A stretch of DNA of 64,000 nt from Roseitranquillus sp963709765 (GCA_963709765.1 CAVPXL010000001.1:434001-498000); one strand, 5' to 3'; positions 35,955 through 44,720 are shown, numbered from the stretch's first letter. Translations and numbers: made by a program. The notes: generated from the sequence alone by a model not told the origin.

Positions 35955-36543
35955 ATGCGACGGGCGTCGATTACCCGCAAGACCGCCGAAACCGACATCA
36001 GCGTCGAGCTCGTCCTCGACGGCAGCGGCCGCTACGACATCGCGACCGGGATCGGGTTTTTCGACCACATGCTCGACCAGCTCGCCCGCCATGCGTTGAT
36101 CGACCTGACGGTGCGGGCCGAGGGCGACCGACATATCGACGACCACCACACGGTCGAGGATGCCGGCATCGCCATCGGCCAGGCGCTCTCGGAGGCCCTC
36201 GGTGACAAGCGCGGCATCCGACGCTACGGCTCCTGCCTGCTGGCGATGGACGATGCGCTCGTTCAGGCCGCACTTGACCTCTCGGGCCGCCCCTATCTGG
36301 TCTGGGACCTGCCGTTGGAATTCCGCGAAAATCGGGAGTTTCGACACGGAGCTGGTGCGCGAATTCTTTCAAGGATTCACCACCCATGGTGGCGTGACGC
36401 TGCACCTTACCCGACAGGCGGGGTTCAACGCACATCACGTGGCGGAGGCTGCGTTCAAGGCCGTCGCACGTGCGCTGCGCGACGCTCTGGAGCCTGATCC
36501 GCGTCGCAGCGACGCCATTCCGTCCACCAAGGGCGCGCTTTGA
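35955..36543 (+). CDS. hisB: imidazoleglycerol-phosphate dehydratase HisB (frame broken once)
   Basis: HisB catalyses the sixth step of histidine synthesis and binds two manganese ions. Metal-ligand motifs are FFDHMLDQLARH, DDHHTVEDAGIA, TTHGGVTLH and NAHHVAEAAFKA. The second half lies in another frame from about 36323, where one extra C (ttccgcg for ttcgcg) accounts for the shift; repair gives LEFAKIGSFDTELVREFF. Corrected length is 195 aa, the monofunctional form without the phosphatase domain. First gene of the his group. Confidence 0.94.
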
Positions 36544-36695
36544 CCGAAAGAACCGCATGTTTCGGACCGCCTCCTTCTGACGCCGGGATACAGGGCGTGG
36601 CGCTTCGAATGACGCAGTCCCATGGACGCTTGGACGCGATCCCCGCGCCAATGCGCGTCCCCCGTTTCGCCTGAACCGATCCTTCCGAGGCCCCG

Positions 36696-37331
36696 ATGAC
36701 CACTGTCCTGATCGATTTCTCTGCCGGCAACCTGCATTCCGCCGAGAAGGCGTTCCGGCGGATGGCGCGGGAAACCGATGCCGGCGAAGTCCTGATCTCC
36801 GACCGCGCCGAGGATGTACGCCGGGCCGACCGGGTCGTTTTGCCAGGTGACGGAGCCTTCCCTGCCTGTGCCGAAGCCTTGCGGGAACGCGGCGACCTCC
36901 ACGAGGCGCTTATCGAGGCTGTCGAACGCCGCGGCACCCCGTTTCTCGGCATCTGCGTGGGAATGCAGCTGATGGCCACCAGAGGCCGCGAATATCGCAC
37001 GACGCCGGGCTTCGGATGGATCCCCGGCGAAGTCCTGCGGATCGAGCCGGGACCGGGCCTGAAAGTGCCGCATATGGGCTGGAACGACCTCGTGATCGAT
37101 CGGCCGCACCCCGTCCTCGATGGGATCGCAACGGGCGATCACGCCTATTTCGTCCATTCCTACCAGATGCGGGTCGAAACCCCCTCCCACCGCCTCGCCT
37201 GGTGCGCGTATGGCGGCGAAGTGACCGCAATCGTCGGACGGGACACGATCGTCGGCACACAGTTCCACCCGGAGAAAAGCCAGCAGACGGGGCTCAGGCT
37301 GATCGCCAACTTCCTGCGCTGGCGACCCTGA
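36696..37331 (+). CDS. hisH: imidazole glycerol phosphate synthase glutaminase subunit HisH
   Basis: HisH hydrolyses glutamine and feeds ammonia to HisF, which sits further along the same strand. Class I glutaminase: the nucleophile is in LGICVGMQLM, and the histidine/glutamate pair is in QFHPEKSQ. HMGWNDL and YFVHSYQ are family blocks. Length is 211 aa. A 152-bp gap separates it from hisB. Confidence 0.96.
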   Translation: MTTVLIDFSAGNLHSAEKAFRRMARETDAGEVLISDRAEDVRRADRVVLPGDGAFPACAEALRERGDLHEALIEAVERRGTPFLGICVGMQLMATRGREYRTTPGFGWIPGEVLRIEPGPGLKVPHMGWNDLVIDRPHPVLDGIATGDHAYFVHSYQMRVETPSHRLAWCAYGGEVTAIVGRDTIVGTQFHPEKSQQTGLRLIANFLRWRP

Positions 37332-37651
37332 CCGACGGGCTGCGCGTCGATCCTGTCGCGAACCGCCCGGTCAGCGCCGTCCAGTCATCGACGCGAATCC
37401 ATCGTCGCGCGCCAGATCCCGAAAACGCGCTCCCAAGGGCGCGAGGCCGTCCGGTCCAGTTGCGTCCTTGAGCTGCGGGTCCGCCACGCTCGGGCGCGAA
37501 CATCTCGCCCCCGCCCCAAGCCCCGTTGCCTGCCGGGCGCATCGGCCGGATGATGCGTGTGCCGACCTCTTCGCGCTGGACCGGGCCCGAGCTTTGCATC
37601 CGGCAGGGCCCCGTGCGAGAGATGCCGGCGACAACGACGCGGAGTTCCCCG
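37332..37651. other. hisH-hisA gap, no gene seen
   Basis: 320 bp. Open frames exist on both strands but none shows family motifs or a convincing start, and the 102-codon frame on the minus strand overlaps the hisH end. No T-run hairpin is evident. It may hold a promoter for hisA. Confidence 0.4.
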
Positions 37652-38380
37652 ATGATCCTTTATCCCGCCATCGACCTGAAGGACGGCAAGTGCGTGCGCC
37701 TGCTGCGCGGCGAGATGGATGCGGCGACCGTCTTCGGAGACGATCCCGCGGCACAGGCCCGCAGCTTCGCGGAAGCCGGCTGCGCATGGGTGCATCTGGT
37801 CGATCTCAACGGCGCCTTTGCCGGGCGGCCGGTCAACGCCGAAGCGGTCGGGAGCATCCTCGGAGCGGTCACCGTCCCGGTCCAGCTTGGCGGCGGGATC
37901 CGAGACCGGGCGACGATCGAAACCTGGCTCGACCGGGGCGTGGCACGCGTAATTCTTGGGACGGTCGCCGTCGAGAACCCTGATCTGGTCCGCGAGGCTG
38001 CCCGAGCCTATCCCGGCCGCGTGGCTGTCGGGCTCGACGCCCGCAATGGAAAGGTGGCGACGCGCGGCTGGGCCGAGACGACCGACGTGGACGCGACCGA
38101 CCTCGCCCGGCGTTTCGAGGACGCCGGGGTCGCTGCGCTGATCTGCACCGACATCGACCGCGACGGTGCCATGGGCGGGCCGAACATCGCCGCCACCGAC
38201 GCGCTGGCTCGGGCCGTTTCCATACCGGTCATCGCTTCGGGCGGCGTGGCGTCGATCGACGATCTCGTCGCGTTGCGCGACATCGGGACGGTCGCCGGCG
38301 CGATCACTGGCCGGGCGCTTTACGATGGAACCATCGACCTGTCCCGCGCCCTGTCGGTGTTGCGCGAAAATGACGCCTGA
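37652..38380 (+). CDS. hisA: ProFAR isomerase HisA
   Basis: HisA isomerises ProFAR in histidine synthesis, a TIM barrel related to HisF. Motifs: MILYPAIDLKDGKCVRLLRG with the first catalytic aspartate, VPVQLGGGIRD, VAVGLDARNGKV, LICTDIDRDGAMGGPN with the second aspartate, and VIASGGVASIDDL. ATG 37652 is chosen because the family starts exactly there, although the frame is open upstream. Length is 242 aa. Confidence 0.96.
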   Translation: MILYPAIDLKDGKCVRLLRGEMDAATVFGDDPAAQARSFAEAGCAWVHLVDLNGAFAGRPVNAEAVGSILGAVTVPVQLGGGIRDRATIETWLDRGVARVILGTVAVENPDLVREAARAYPGRVAVGLDARNGKVATRGWAETTDVDATDLARRFEDAGVAALICTDIDRDGAMGGPNIAATDALARAVSIPVIASGGVASIDDLVALRDIGTVAGAITGRALYDGTIDLSRALSVLRENDA

Positions 38381-38405
38381 GCGGCGGGGCTGACTGATCG
38401 ACCGC

Positions 38406-38852
38406 TCAGTTGCCGATCGCGGCGCCCGCGAAGGTCTCGAGGGCGCCTTGCATCTTCCCGACGAGCTCGGCGTCATGGTCGATGTCGAGATCGCCGAAGG
38501 TCTCTTCGATCTCTTCGTAGGCGACCCAGGTCTGCCCGTCTTCATCCTCGTAGACGAGAATCTTGAGCGGCAGTTGAAGACCGGCCAGCATGTCGGCCTG
38601 CATCGCCGGCGTGCCGAGCTGCGGGTTGCCGAAGATCAGCAATTGCGAATCCGGCAATTCCATGCCGGCTTCGGCGGCCCCTGCGCCGTGATCCACCCGG
38701 GCGAAGATGGTCGCGCCGGCACCCTCCACCGCCGCCTCCAGCCGGTCCATGGCCTCGGGGACGCTTCCCTCGGCGCGTGTCCGTTCGATCTCGGCAAGCG
38801 CGGGGCTGGCGACTGCCGCGAGCAGCGACAGGGCAACGATGAAACGGCGCAT
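38406..38852 (-). CDS. secreted DUF302 protein
   Basis: A 148-aa exported protein with a signal peptide (FIVALSLLAAVASPALA, residues about 4-20) and a DUF302 domain. The domain has VDHGAGAAEAGMELPDSQLL, FGNPQLGTPAMQ and LPLKILVYEDEDGQTWVAYE. DUF302 proteins are small periplasmic or envelope proteins of unknown function. The start at 38852 has AAGGA 7 bp upstream; an ATG at 38867 is weaker. It is transcribed against the his genes and splits hisA from hisF. Confidence 0.9.
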   Translation of the reverse strand: MRRFIVALSLLAAVASPALAEIERTRAEGSVPEAMDRLEAAVEGAGATIFARVDHGAGAAEAGMELPDSQLLIFGNPQLGTPAMQADMLAGLQLPLKILVYEDEDGQTWVAYEEIEETFGDLDIDHDAELVGKMQGALETFAGAAIGN

Positions 38853-38942
38853 GGCGGAGTCCTTCATTTGCACATCCAGTCTCTCAAGCGGTGGAGGCAA
38901 TCCGGGGTTCCAGCCCCCCGCGCGAGGCGTTAAGCGAGGACC

Positions 38943-39701
38943 ATGCTCAAGACCCGCATCATCCCCTGCCTCGACGTCAAGGACGGCCGCGTCGTCAAGG
39001 GCGTAAACTTCGTCGATCTCGTCGATGCCGGCGACCCGGTGGAGGCCGCCATGGCCTACGACGCCGCAGGGGCTGACGAACTCTGCTTTCTCGACATCAA
39101 TGCCACGCACGAGAATCGCGGCACCATGTACGATCTTGCCACCCGTACGGCCGAACATTGTTTCATGCCGCTCACCATAGGTGGCGGCGTGCGCACGCCC
39201 GACGACGTGCGCGACCTGCTGCTGGCCGGCGCCGACAAGGTCAGCTTCAACTCCGCCGCCGTGGCCGACCCGAGCGTCGTCGCGCGCGCCGCAGAGAGGT
39301 TCGGAAGCCAGTGCATCGTGGTCGCCATCGACGCCAAGCAGGTGACGCCCGGCCGCTGGGAGATCTTCACCCATGGCGGGCGTCGCGCGACCGGCATCGA
39401 CGCAATCGCCTTCGCCAAAGAGGTGGAACGGCAGGGTGCGGGGGAGATCCTGCTGACTTCAATGGACCGCGACGGCACGCGGGCGGGTTTCGATCTGGAG
39501 CTGACGCGCAGGATCGTCGACGCAGTGGGCGTGCCGGTCATCGCCTCGGGCGGGGTGGGTACGCTCGATCATCTGGCAGAGGGTGTGACGAAGGGCGGCG
39601 CGTCGGCCGTCCTGGCCGCGTCGATCTTTCATTTCGGCGAATTCAGCATCGGCGACGCCAAGGCTCACATGGCCGCGGCCGGAATACCGGTGCGGCTGTG
39701 A
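38943..39701 (+). CDS. hisF: imidazole glycerol phosphate synthase cyclase subunit HisF
   Basis: HisF closes the imidazole ring using ammonia from HisH, releasing IGP and AICAR. Catalytic Asp in MLKTRIIPCLDVKDGRVVKG, then DINATHENRG, LTIGGGVRTPDDVRD, and the second catalytic aspartate in LTSMDRDGTRAGFD; VIASGGVGTLDHL closes the barrel. Length is 252 aa. The stop overlaps the hisE GTG start (GTGA). Confidence 0.97.
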   Translation: MLKTRIIPCLDVKDGRVVKGVNFVDLVDAGDPVEAAMAYDAAGADELCFLDINATHENRGTMYDLATRTAEHCFMPLTIGGGVRTPDDVRDLLLAGADKVSFNSAAVADPSVVARAAERFGSQCIVVAIDAKQVTPGRWEIFTHGGRRATGIDAIAFAKEVERQGAGEILLTSMDRDGTRAGFDLELTRRIVDAVGVPVIASGGVGTLDHLAEGVTKGGASAVLAASIFHFGEFSIGDAKAHMAAAGIPVRL

Positions 39702-40006
39702 GTGCGCTGGAGCGGCTGGCCGCGACGATCGCCGACCGCCGTGGAGCGGACGTCGAGACATCCTGGACCGCGAAGCTGCTTGCGCGCGGCCCCGGCAAAT
39801 GCGCCGAGAAGTTCGGCGAGGAAGCGGTTGAAGCAATTGTCGCAGCGGCGTCGGGCAGCCGTGAAGAGCTCACGGCCGAGGCGGCCGACGTGCTGTATCA
39901 CCTGCTGGTCATGCTGGCGGCCCGCGACGTCGAGCTGTCCGACGTCCTTTTCGAACTGGAAGTGCGGGAAGGACGGTCGGGAATCGCCGAGAAGGCGGCC
40001 CGCTAG
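39698..40006 (+). CDS. hisE: phosphoribosyl-ATP pyrophosphatase HisE
   Basis: HisE removes pyrophosphate from phosphoribosyl-ATP, the second step of histidine synthesis. An all-alpha MazG-like fold is shown by KCAEKFGEEAVEAIVAA (metal-binding EExxE type) and LTAEAADVLYHLLVML. It starts with GTG at 39698 in a GTGA overlap with hisF and is 102 aa long. The separate HisE, without HisI, is usual in alphaproteobacteria. hisI is not in this window. Confidence 0.94.
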   Translation: MSALERLAATIADRRGADVETSWTAKLLARGPGKCAEKFGEEAVEAIVAAASGSREELTAEAADVLYHLLVMLAARDVELSDVLFELEVREGRSGIAEKAAR

Positions 40007-40503
40007 CGCGATGGCCGCGGCTTCAGCGGCGCCGCGGGCAAGCGTGACGAGATCATTCCGGTGGCGAACCCACCCATCCGCAGCTCGCCGAAGAGGCGCT
40101 GGCACTCGATCTTCGGACACCGGTTCTGGATCACCGTGACGCCGCGCGCCTCCGCCTCGGCGGCGGCGTCAGCATTCTCGACGCCGATCTGCATCCAGAC
40201 CGTCCTCAACTCCGGCCAACGCTCCAGAGCCTCTGAAACTAGCGGCGGCACATGCTCGGAGCGGCGGAAGAGGTCGATCATGTCTACCTCGTCGGGCGCG
40301 TCGGCGATGCGCGCCACGACCGTCTCGCCAAAGAGCGTCGCGCCGGCATGGCCCGGATTGATCGGGATTACGCGGTAGCCCCTCAGCGACAGATAGCGCG
40401 CAACATAGTGGCTGGGCCGTACCGGATTTGGCGACACGCCGACGCAGGCGATGGTGCGGGTGCTGGTCAGGATGCACCGCAGAAGGTCATCGGAATAGAA
40501 CAT
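40003..40503 (-). CDS. CoA-binding (YccU-like) protein
   Basis: A 166-aa Rossmann-fold protein of the CoA-binding domain family. TIACVGVSPNPVRPSHYVARYL is the nucleotide loop region. It is followed by GYRVIPINPGHAG, MIDLFRRSEHVP, WMQIGVENADAAAEAEARG and QNRCPKIECQRLF. The family is cytosolic with no firm function. It converges on hisE and the two share the palindrome CTAG, which serves as a stop on each strand. Confidence 0.88.
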   Translation of the reverse strand: MFYSDDLLRCILTSTRTIACVGVSPNPVRPSHYVARYLSLRGYRVIPINPGHAGATLFGETVVARIADAPDEVDMIDLFRRSEHVPPLVSEALERWPELRTVWMQIGVENADAAAEAEARGVTVIQNRCPKIECQRLFGELRMGGFATGMISSRLPAAPLKPRPSR

Positions 40504-40520
40504 GAGCAGTAGCTATCTGC

Positions 40521-40552
40521 AAAAAAAGCGCCCGAAGCAATGCTCGGGCGCC
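40521..40552 (-). terminator. intrinsic terminator downstream of the YHS gene
   Basis: On the minus strand an 8-bp stem GCGCCCGA/TCGGGCGC (40544-40551 with 40528-40535) with an 8-nt loop is followed by seven T (40527-40521). It lies 138 bp past the YHS gene stop and 18 bp before the CoA-binding gene, so it insulates the latter. Confidence 0.82.
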
Positions 40553-40689
40553 AGTCACGGAACGAGGGACAGTGATAAGAGGCGCGGTGTTCCGAACCAT
40601 CGCCTCGAGACAATACATAAGAACGGACGGAGCGCGTTGAAGGGAGCGCTCATGCAAGTGTGATCGGATGCCGTGGACCTTGCATCCGT

Positions 40690-41148
40690 TCATTCACCGA
40701 GCACGGCCGGCCAGTTGGCATCGGCGCGGGCGATGTGTGTCTCGATGCCGCGCTGAAACCGATGCCGGACGCCCTTGGAATAGTTCAGGTAAAGCCGGCC
40801 CTCATGGATCGTGAACGCAGCCGGATCCGCGGGAGCGGTATAGCCCTGCGACACGGCCCAGGCACAATAGCCGCCATAGCGCGGTGCGTAGGCCGAGGGA
40901 TCCGCTTCGAACCGCGCTCGATTTTCGGCTGAAGCGAACAGCCAGGTCGCTCCGCCCCACATCAGAGGAAACCGGGTCGAGCCCGCAACCGCCCGGCCTT
41001 CAGTGAAATATCCCACCGCATCCGCCCCCCCGATCGCAAGCCCGTCGTCAGTACGGACCCGCGGCGAGCCGGCCGTGGCCGCGACAGGCACCGCCAGCGC
41101 GAACGGCAACAGGGCGGCACTGATGAAGAACGTGCGTCGGCTCTGCAT
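40690..41148 (-). CDS. exported YHS-domain protein
   Basis: A 152-aa protein with a twin-arginine-type signal (SRRTFFISAALLPFALAV, cleavage near residue 25). It has a YHS domain: AVGYFTEGRAVAG, WLFASAENRARFEADPSAYAP and YGGYCAWAVSQGY. YHS domains often bind metals such as copper. GGGAGA precedes the ATG at 41148; a TTG at 41163 is an unlikely alternative. The second half, HEGRLYLNYSKGVRHRF, is typical of the secreted subgroup. Confidence 0.88.
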   Translation of the reverse strand: MQSRRTFFISAALLPFALAVPVAATAGSPRVRTDDGLAIGGADAVGYFTEGRAVAGSTRFPLMWGGATWLFASAENRARFEADPSAYAPRYGGYCAWAVSQGYTAPADPAAFTIHEGRLYLNYSKGVRHRFQRGIETHIARADANWPAVLGE

Positions 41149-41163
41149 TCGATTCTCCCGCAA

Positions 41164-41522
41164 TGATGATCACGATGCAGAGGATGGGGTGCCGAGCCAC
41201 TCCTGCAAAGCGGCACTACGCAAGCGTGAAGCGCCGTGTGCGGATCGGTCGAAAATCTCATCGAGGCTTCCGAGCGCCGCCTTCCAGAGCGGCTCCTCGC
41301 CTGCAACCCACCGGCAAATGCCTGCGCCGCTCGATGAAACGTGGCGACGTGGAAACCGGATTGCTGCGCCCGGATGCTGCACAACCGCATCACGGCTCAA
41401 CGATGTGATCGAGCACAGCGATGCGCCACTGGAAGCGCAGGCCGGTTCGCGGCGCGCATCCGGACTCAACACCGGCAGCACGCGGGATCCGAAGGAGCGG
41501 TACGTCTCGCGCCGGGCAACGG
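41164..41522. other. gap between the YHS gene and rlmB
   Basis: About 360 bp. On the minus strand a 118-codon frame begins with a GTG that overlaps the rlmB stop as GTGA and ends at 41170. Its composition is mixed and no family is recognised, so I do not call it a gene. Nothing else is seen. Confidence 0.35.
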
Positions 41523-42305
41523 TCACGGGCGCCAGCCCTCTCGCTGGCTGGCGGCATAGAGGGCGACCGCCGCGGCGTTGGAGACATTGAGCGAGCCGAA
41601 CGCGCCGCCTGCCGGGATCTTTGCCAGCGCGTCACAGGTTTCGCGGGTCTTCTCGCGCAGGCCCGGACCTTCCGCACCCAGGACCAGCCCAAGCGGGCCC
41701 GGAGTCAGCGTCTGCGCCAGGGGCGCCTCGGCCGCACCGTCGAGGCCGATGAGCGTGTAACCCATGTCGCGCAACCGCTCCATCGCGGTGGAAAGGTTGC
41801 GCACGCGCAGATAGGGCTGACGCTCCAGTGCGCCGGACGCGGTCTTGGCAAGGGCACCGGTTTCAGGCGCGGCGTGACGCGAGGGCGCGATCACGGCGCG
41901 GGCCCCGAAGACCTCCGCCGATCGCAGGACCGCCCCCACATTGTGCGGATCGCTGACCCGGTCGAGCAGCACGACCACCGGCGCATCCTTCGGCCCGTAA
42001 CCGCACAGATCGTCGAGCCGACCCCAATCGAGCGGCCGTACCTCGAGCGCCGCGCCCTGATGCACCGAACCCGGGTCGAGCGGCGCGGGAAACTTGCGGG
42101 CATCGGCCATTTCCGGCTCTGGCCCGAGCGACAGCGCCTCGCCCAGCCGGTCCGCGGCATTGCGGGTCACGATCAGGCGCAGCTTCTCGCGGGCCGGATT
42201 CATCAGCGCATCGCGCACGGCATGAAGCCCGAAGAGCCACACGGTTTCGGCCGCCGCCGCGCGCCGTCCCCGCTCCTTTTCAACGACCCATTTGGGCTTT
42301 TTCAT
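41523..42305 (-). CDS. rlmB: 23S rRNA 2'-O-ribose methyltransferase RlmB/TrmH family
   Basis: A SpoU-type knotted methyltransferase. The N-terminal substrate-binding part has VWLFGLHAVRDALMNP. The catalytic domain has DRVSDPHNVGAVLRSAEVFG (motif 1, with the conserved Asn and Arg), LVLGAEGPGLRE (motif 2) and GSLNVSNAAAVALY (motif 3). RlmB methylates G2251 of 23S rRNA. Length is 260 aa. It is divergent from tRNA-Tyr. Confidence 0.93.
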   Translation of the reverse strand: MKKPKWVVEKERGRRAAAAETVWLFGLHAVRDALMNPAREKLRLIVTRNAADRLGEALSLGPEPEMADARKFPAPLDPGSVHQGAALEVRPLDWGRLDDLCGYGPKDAPVVVLLDRVSDPHNVGAVLRSAEVFGARAVIAPSRHAAPETGALAKTASGALERQPYLRVRNLSTAMERLRDMGYTLIGLDGAAEAPLAQTLTPGPLGLVLGAEGPGLREKTRETCDALAKIPAGGAFGSLNVSNAAAVALYAASQREGWRP

Positions 42306-42408
42306 GTTGCCTCCGAAAGGGCGCCTTTTGTGGGCCGGACCCGCCTCGACGGCAAGCCGATTTCGCCTTGACGGAGCGGGGACCCACCAGTATCCCCGCC
42401 GACGCGTC

Positions 42409-42492
42409 GGGCGACGTGCTGCAAGGTGCGGCAGCGGACTGTAACTCCGCCGGGGAGACCCATGCCTGGTTCGATTCCAGGGTCGCCCACCA
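42409..42492 (+). tRNA. tRNA-Tyr (GTA), used as an insertion site
   Basis: Acceptor GGGCGAC/GTCGCCC, anticodon stem GCGGA/TCCGC around CTGTAAC (anticodon GTA), long class II variable arm with a GGG-GAGA-CCC stem, T-arm CCTGG-TTCGATT-CCAGG, and encoded CCA. The position that is normally U8 reads G and the D-arm is unusual. The last bases are duplicated at 44866-44881. Confidence 0.93.
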
Positions 42493-42493
42493 C
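42478..42493. repeat. attachment site copy in tRNA-Tyr
   Basis: cagggtcgcccaccac, the tRNA 3' end including CCA. It matches 44866-44881 in 15 of 16 positions. Confidence 0.65.
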
Positions 42494-42690
42494 TTCTCCA
42501 TATTACTTACCGCTCCTCCTCCCGATGGGTTTCTGCCTGAGACGCGCACGGAAAAGGCCGCCGCCATGAGCCCGCCTTCTTCTTGCCAAACGGAGCGTTG
42601 GTGGCTCTCTTGGCAGCAAGGCCGCCGTTGCGTACCGCTACTGACGTCAGAGGGCTGACGATCAAGAGGTTGATGTGGCCTTCGATCGGA

Positions 42691-43197
42691 TCAATTCGTA
42701 CGGTCACAGATTAAGCGATCAAGAGCGACGCCAGAGAAGCCCGCGGAGAGCTCTTCTGCGCCAGATAGGCGCGCGAGTTCTCGAGGCGCGACGGTAATGC
42801 CGCCAACTTGCCCGCCGACCTGATGTTCGTCGCACCAAGACCGAAGCTGCGGACCGCGACCGGCGCGTCCTCGCCAACCCAAGGGAGCGAGACCGGCCCT
42901 TTGGTTCGCCTGGGAAGCTGATCGCGGATGCGCCGGCCAATTCGACCTGGACGCCGGAGGTAATCGCTTGGGCGGCTGCATTGACGGCGCGAGCGAGCCC
43001 CGGATCGGCTCGGCCGAAGTTTCGGCCACCGCCCCTGCCCATTCGGCGTCGCTGGACGTGACGCCCGATGCGGCTGCCTTTTGCAGAATGCGCGGCGTCA
43101 CCTGATTGCTGGGACACAGTCGGCGGACGACTTCTTCGGGATCGCGGATTAGCCGCATCAAAAACTGCGAATGCTGCGCGAGGAACATTTTCCTCAT
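42691..43197 (-). pseudogene. phage major-capsid-like gene, damaged
   Basis: From ATG 43197 the frame reads FLAQHSQFLMRLIRDPEEVV and DAEWAGAVAETSAE. The middle switches to another frame (ARAVNAAAQAITSGV, AISFPGEPKG), then returns to give GGQVGGITVAPRELARLSGA. The order resembles HK97-type capsid proteins of alphaproteobacterial prophages, where a 'T(L)SRELA' block follows a beta-rich middle. It is much shorter than a full capsid gene (about 168 codons). Family assignment is by eye and tentative; the broken state is clear. Confidence 0.45.
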
Positions 43198-43446
43198 GCT
43201 TGAAACGGCCGGAGGGCTGCGATGCGGGCCTCGACCTTCTGACGCAAAAGCGTAGTGGACGAGTTTATCATACGTATAGCACAACCTGGATGTGCCCGCT
43301 TGGAAATTCATTTTTCGGATCTGGTGACTCTTTTTGCGGAATGGGTGCGTGAATTGAGGGGGCGAGGCTCACGCCGTTTGGAACGCCCTTTCACGCAAGG
43401 TCCGACTTTAAAAATATGAGTTTTCCTCTAGAAAATGTTTACTCCA

Positions 43447-44241
43447 TCACGTGTTCCGCACGACGTGCCCCCCCCACGACGCGGGCCGCATGATATGCCC
43501 ATTCACACGCAGCCCCTTCACTCCGCGCACGTCTCTGCTCGTGATCTCGATGCCATATCCATGAGCGCCTTGGTCCTCGTTCGCTTCCCCCTTGGCCGCG
43601 AGCCTTGAACTTGCCTTCTTTCTCCCACTGGGCACCCTGGAGCATTCCCCCGACCCGCTGCGCGTCGGCCTTATCGTGGTCGTCCTTTTCGTTGCCAAGC
43701 AAATCGAGTACCCTACGCGCCGAAAAGTCCGTGACATCCCCCAGCAAGCCCAGCACCCACGCCCGAGGGTCTTCTTCAGAGCGTTTGCCCGCTGCCAGCT
43801 CCTGGGATTCGGCGGCCTGCCCAGTGATGTGCCACGGCTCATAAGAAAGAAATGCGCATATTGCTTCCGCGCAAAGCTGGTCCCGGTCTGCCTTCAGCAT
43901 TTCAACCTCCACCTGCCCTGCGGCCCTTCCAGCACGCGACACGCATCTGCCTTACACCCCGCAGCCCCATCCACCGTGGCGACCATCCACCGCCGCCCAA
44001 CCTCAGTCACGATTGCAGCCTTGGCCCCGGGCGGATCGCCCTCATCGTCTTCAACGTCAGCGCGGCAGTAGTCCGTGGGCCACTCGCCTGGGCGCTCCCC
44101 GCCATTCCAGCGAAGGGCTTCGAGGTAGTGGCGCACGGGCGAAATGACGAATTGGGGGCCCAACGCCGCGACCGCGTCGGCCACGGTTGCCTTAGCCGCC
44201 CGAGGAAAGCCGTTGCGGTTGAACCAGTGGAGTGCGTTCAC
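43447..44241 (-). pseudogene. VapE/primase-helicase-like gene with internal deletion
   Basis: The 5' part has HWFNRNGFPRAAKATVADAV, PVRHYLEALRWNGGERP, GRRWMVATV and GCKADACRVLEGPQG, the region leading into the P-loop of virulence-associated E proteins. There it stops: the P-loop lysine and the motor core are absent. The next frame continues with LKADRDQLCAEAICAF, EPWHITG and DKADAQRVGGMLQGAQWE, which is the C-terminal end of the same family. A deletion of roughly 200-300 codons explains the join, and a further shift precedes the end. Confidence 0.6.
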
Positions 44242-44319
44242 GCGTCAGTGTCGTTCGACTGGCGCGGGCGGAAGTTGCCCTTGGCCACGGGCCTCCCCTG
44301 GCACTGGCCGCAGCAACAT

Positions 44320-44720
44320 CAACCGGCCTGCGAACTCGTCGCAGGCCGCGACCCCTGCCCATGCGGGATCCGTTCATGCGCGCCGCTTTGTCCCCGTTGG
44401 CGGTCTTGCCCCGGACCTTGGCTGGCGAGACTGGCGAGACTGGCGAGACTGGCGAGACTGGCGATCAGCTGCCGCAACGCGTCGCCCTTGCAAAGACCCG
44501 CTCTCGGCCCGGTCGGTGAGTTCGCCATTGTCGGCCAGTCCGGGGAGCTCGACTACCTGCACCGACTGCGCCACCCCGACCACCGAAGCCCGGCGCCGGA
44601 CCTTGTGCGCCAGCCCGCCCACGCCCGCACCCCTGATCAACGCCGGCGGCCGGCGACCCTCGTCGATCTCACGCACCGGACGGTCAGGGGCGGGAACTGT
44701 CATCTCGCCAACAGCGCGGC
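44320..44720 (-). pseudogene. upstream primase/Toprim-like remnant
   Basis: The minus strand carries SVQVVELPGLADNGELTDRA, resembling the end of Toprim domains in phage primases that precede VapE-type helicases. It then passes through a 9-bp tandem repeat. Frames change inside the segment and no start is credible. It joins the VapE-like remnant downstream. Confidence 0.35.
44423..44465. repeat. 9-bp tandem repeat (tggcgagac)
   Basis: Four exact copies of tggcgagac from 44423 to 44458, then a partial fifth (tggcgat). Read on the minus strand in one frame it encodes repeated Ser-Leu-Ala. It lies within the decayed island, so slipped-strand expansion is likely. Confidence 0.9.

Noticed and set aside
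35930..35955. Histidine leader peptide or attenuator
   Set aside because: The promoter leaves only about 18 nt before hisB, with no run of histidine codons and no alternative hairpins.
37332..37651. A small gene between hisH and hisA
   Set aside because: Open frames on both strands have weak starts and unremarkable composition, and one overlaps hisH.
41170..41526. A 118-codon minus-strand gene coupled to the rlmB stop
   Set aside because: The GTGA overlap is suggestive, but the translation has no motif, signal or plausible domain, so I list it only under the gap.
42409..42492. Selenocysteine-type or allo-tRNA because of the six-pair D-arm
   Set aside because: The acceptor and T stems are the normal 7 and 5 pairs and the anticodon is GTA; it reads best as tRNA-Tyr.
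42691..43197. Part of a Rhodobacterales gene transfer agent cluster
   Set aside because: No other gene transfer agent genes are nearby. The fragment is damaged and lies between tRNA-type attachment sites, which fits a prophage remnant better.
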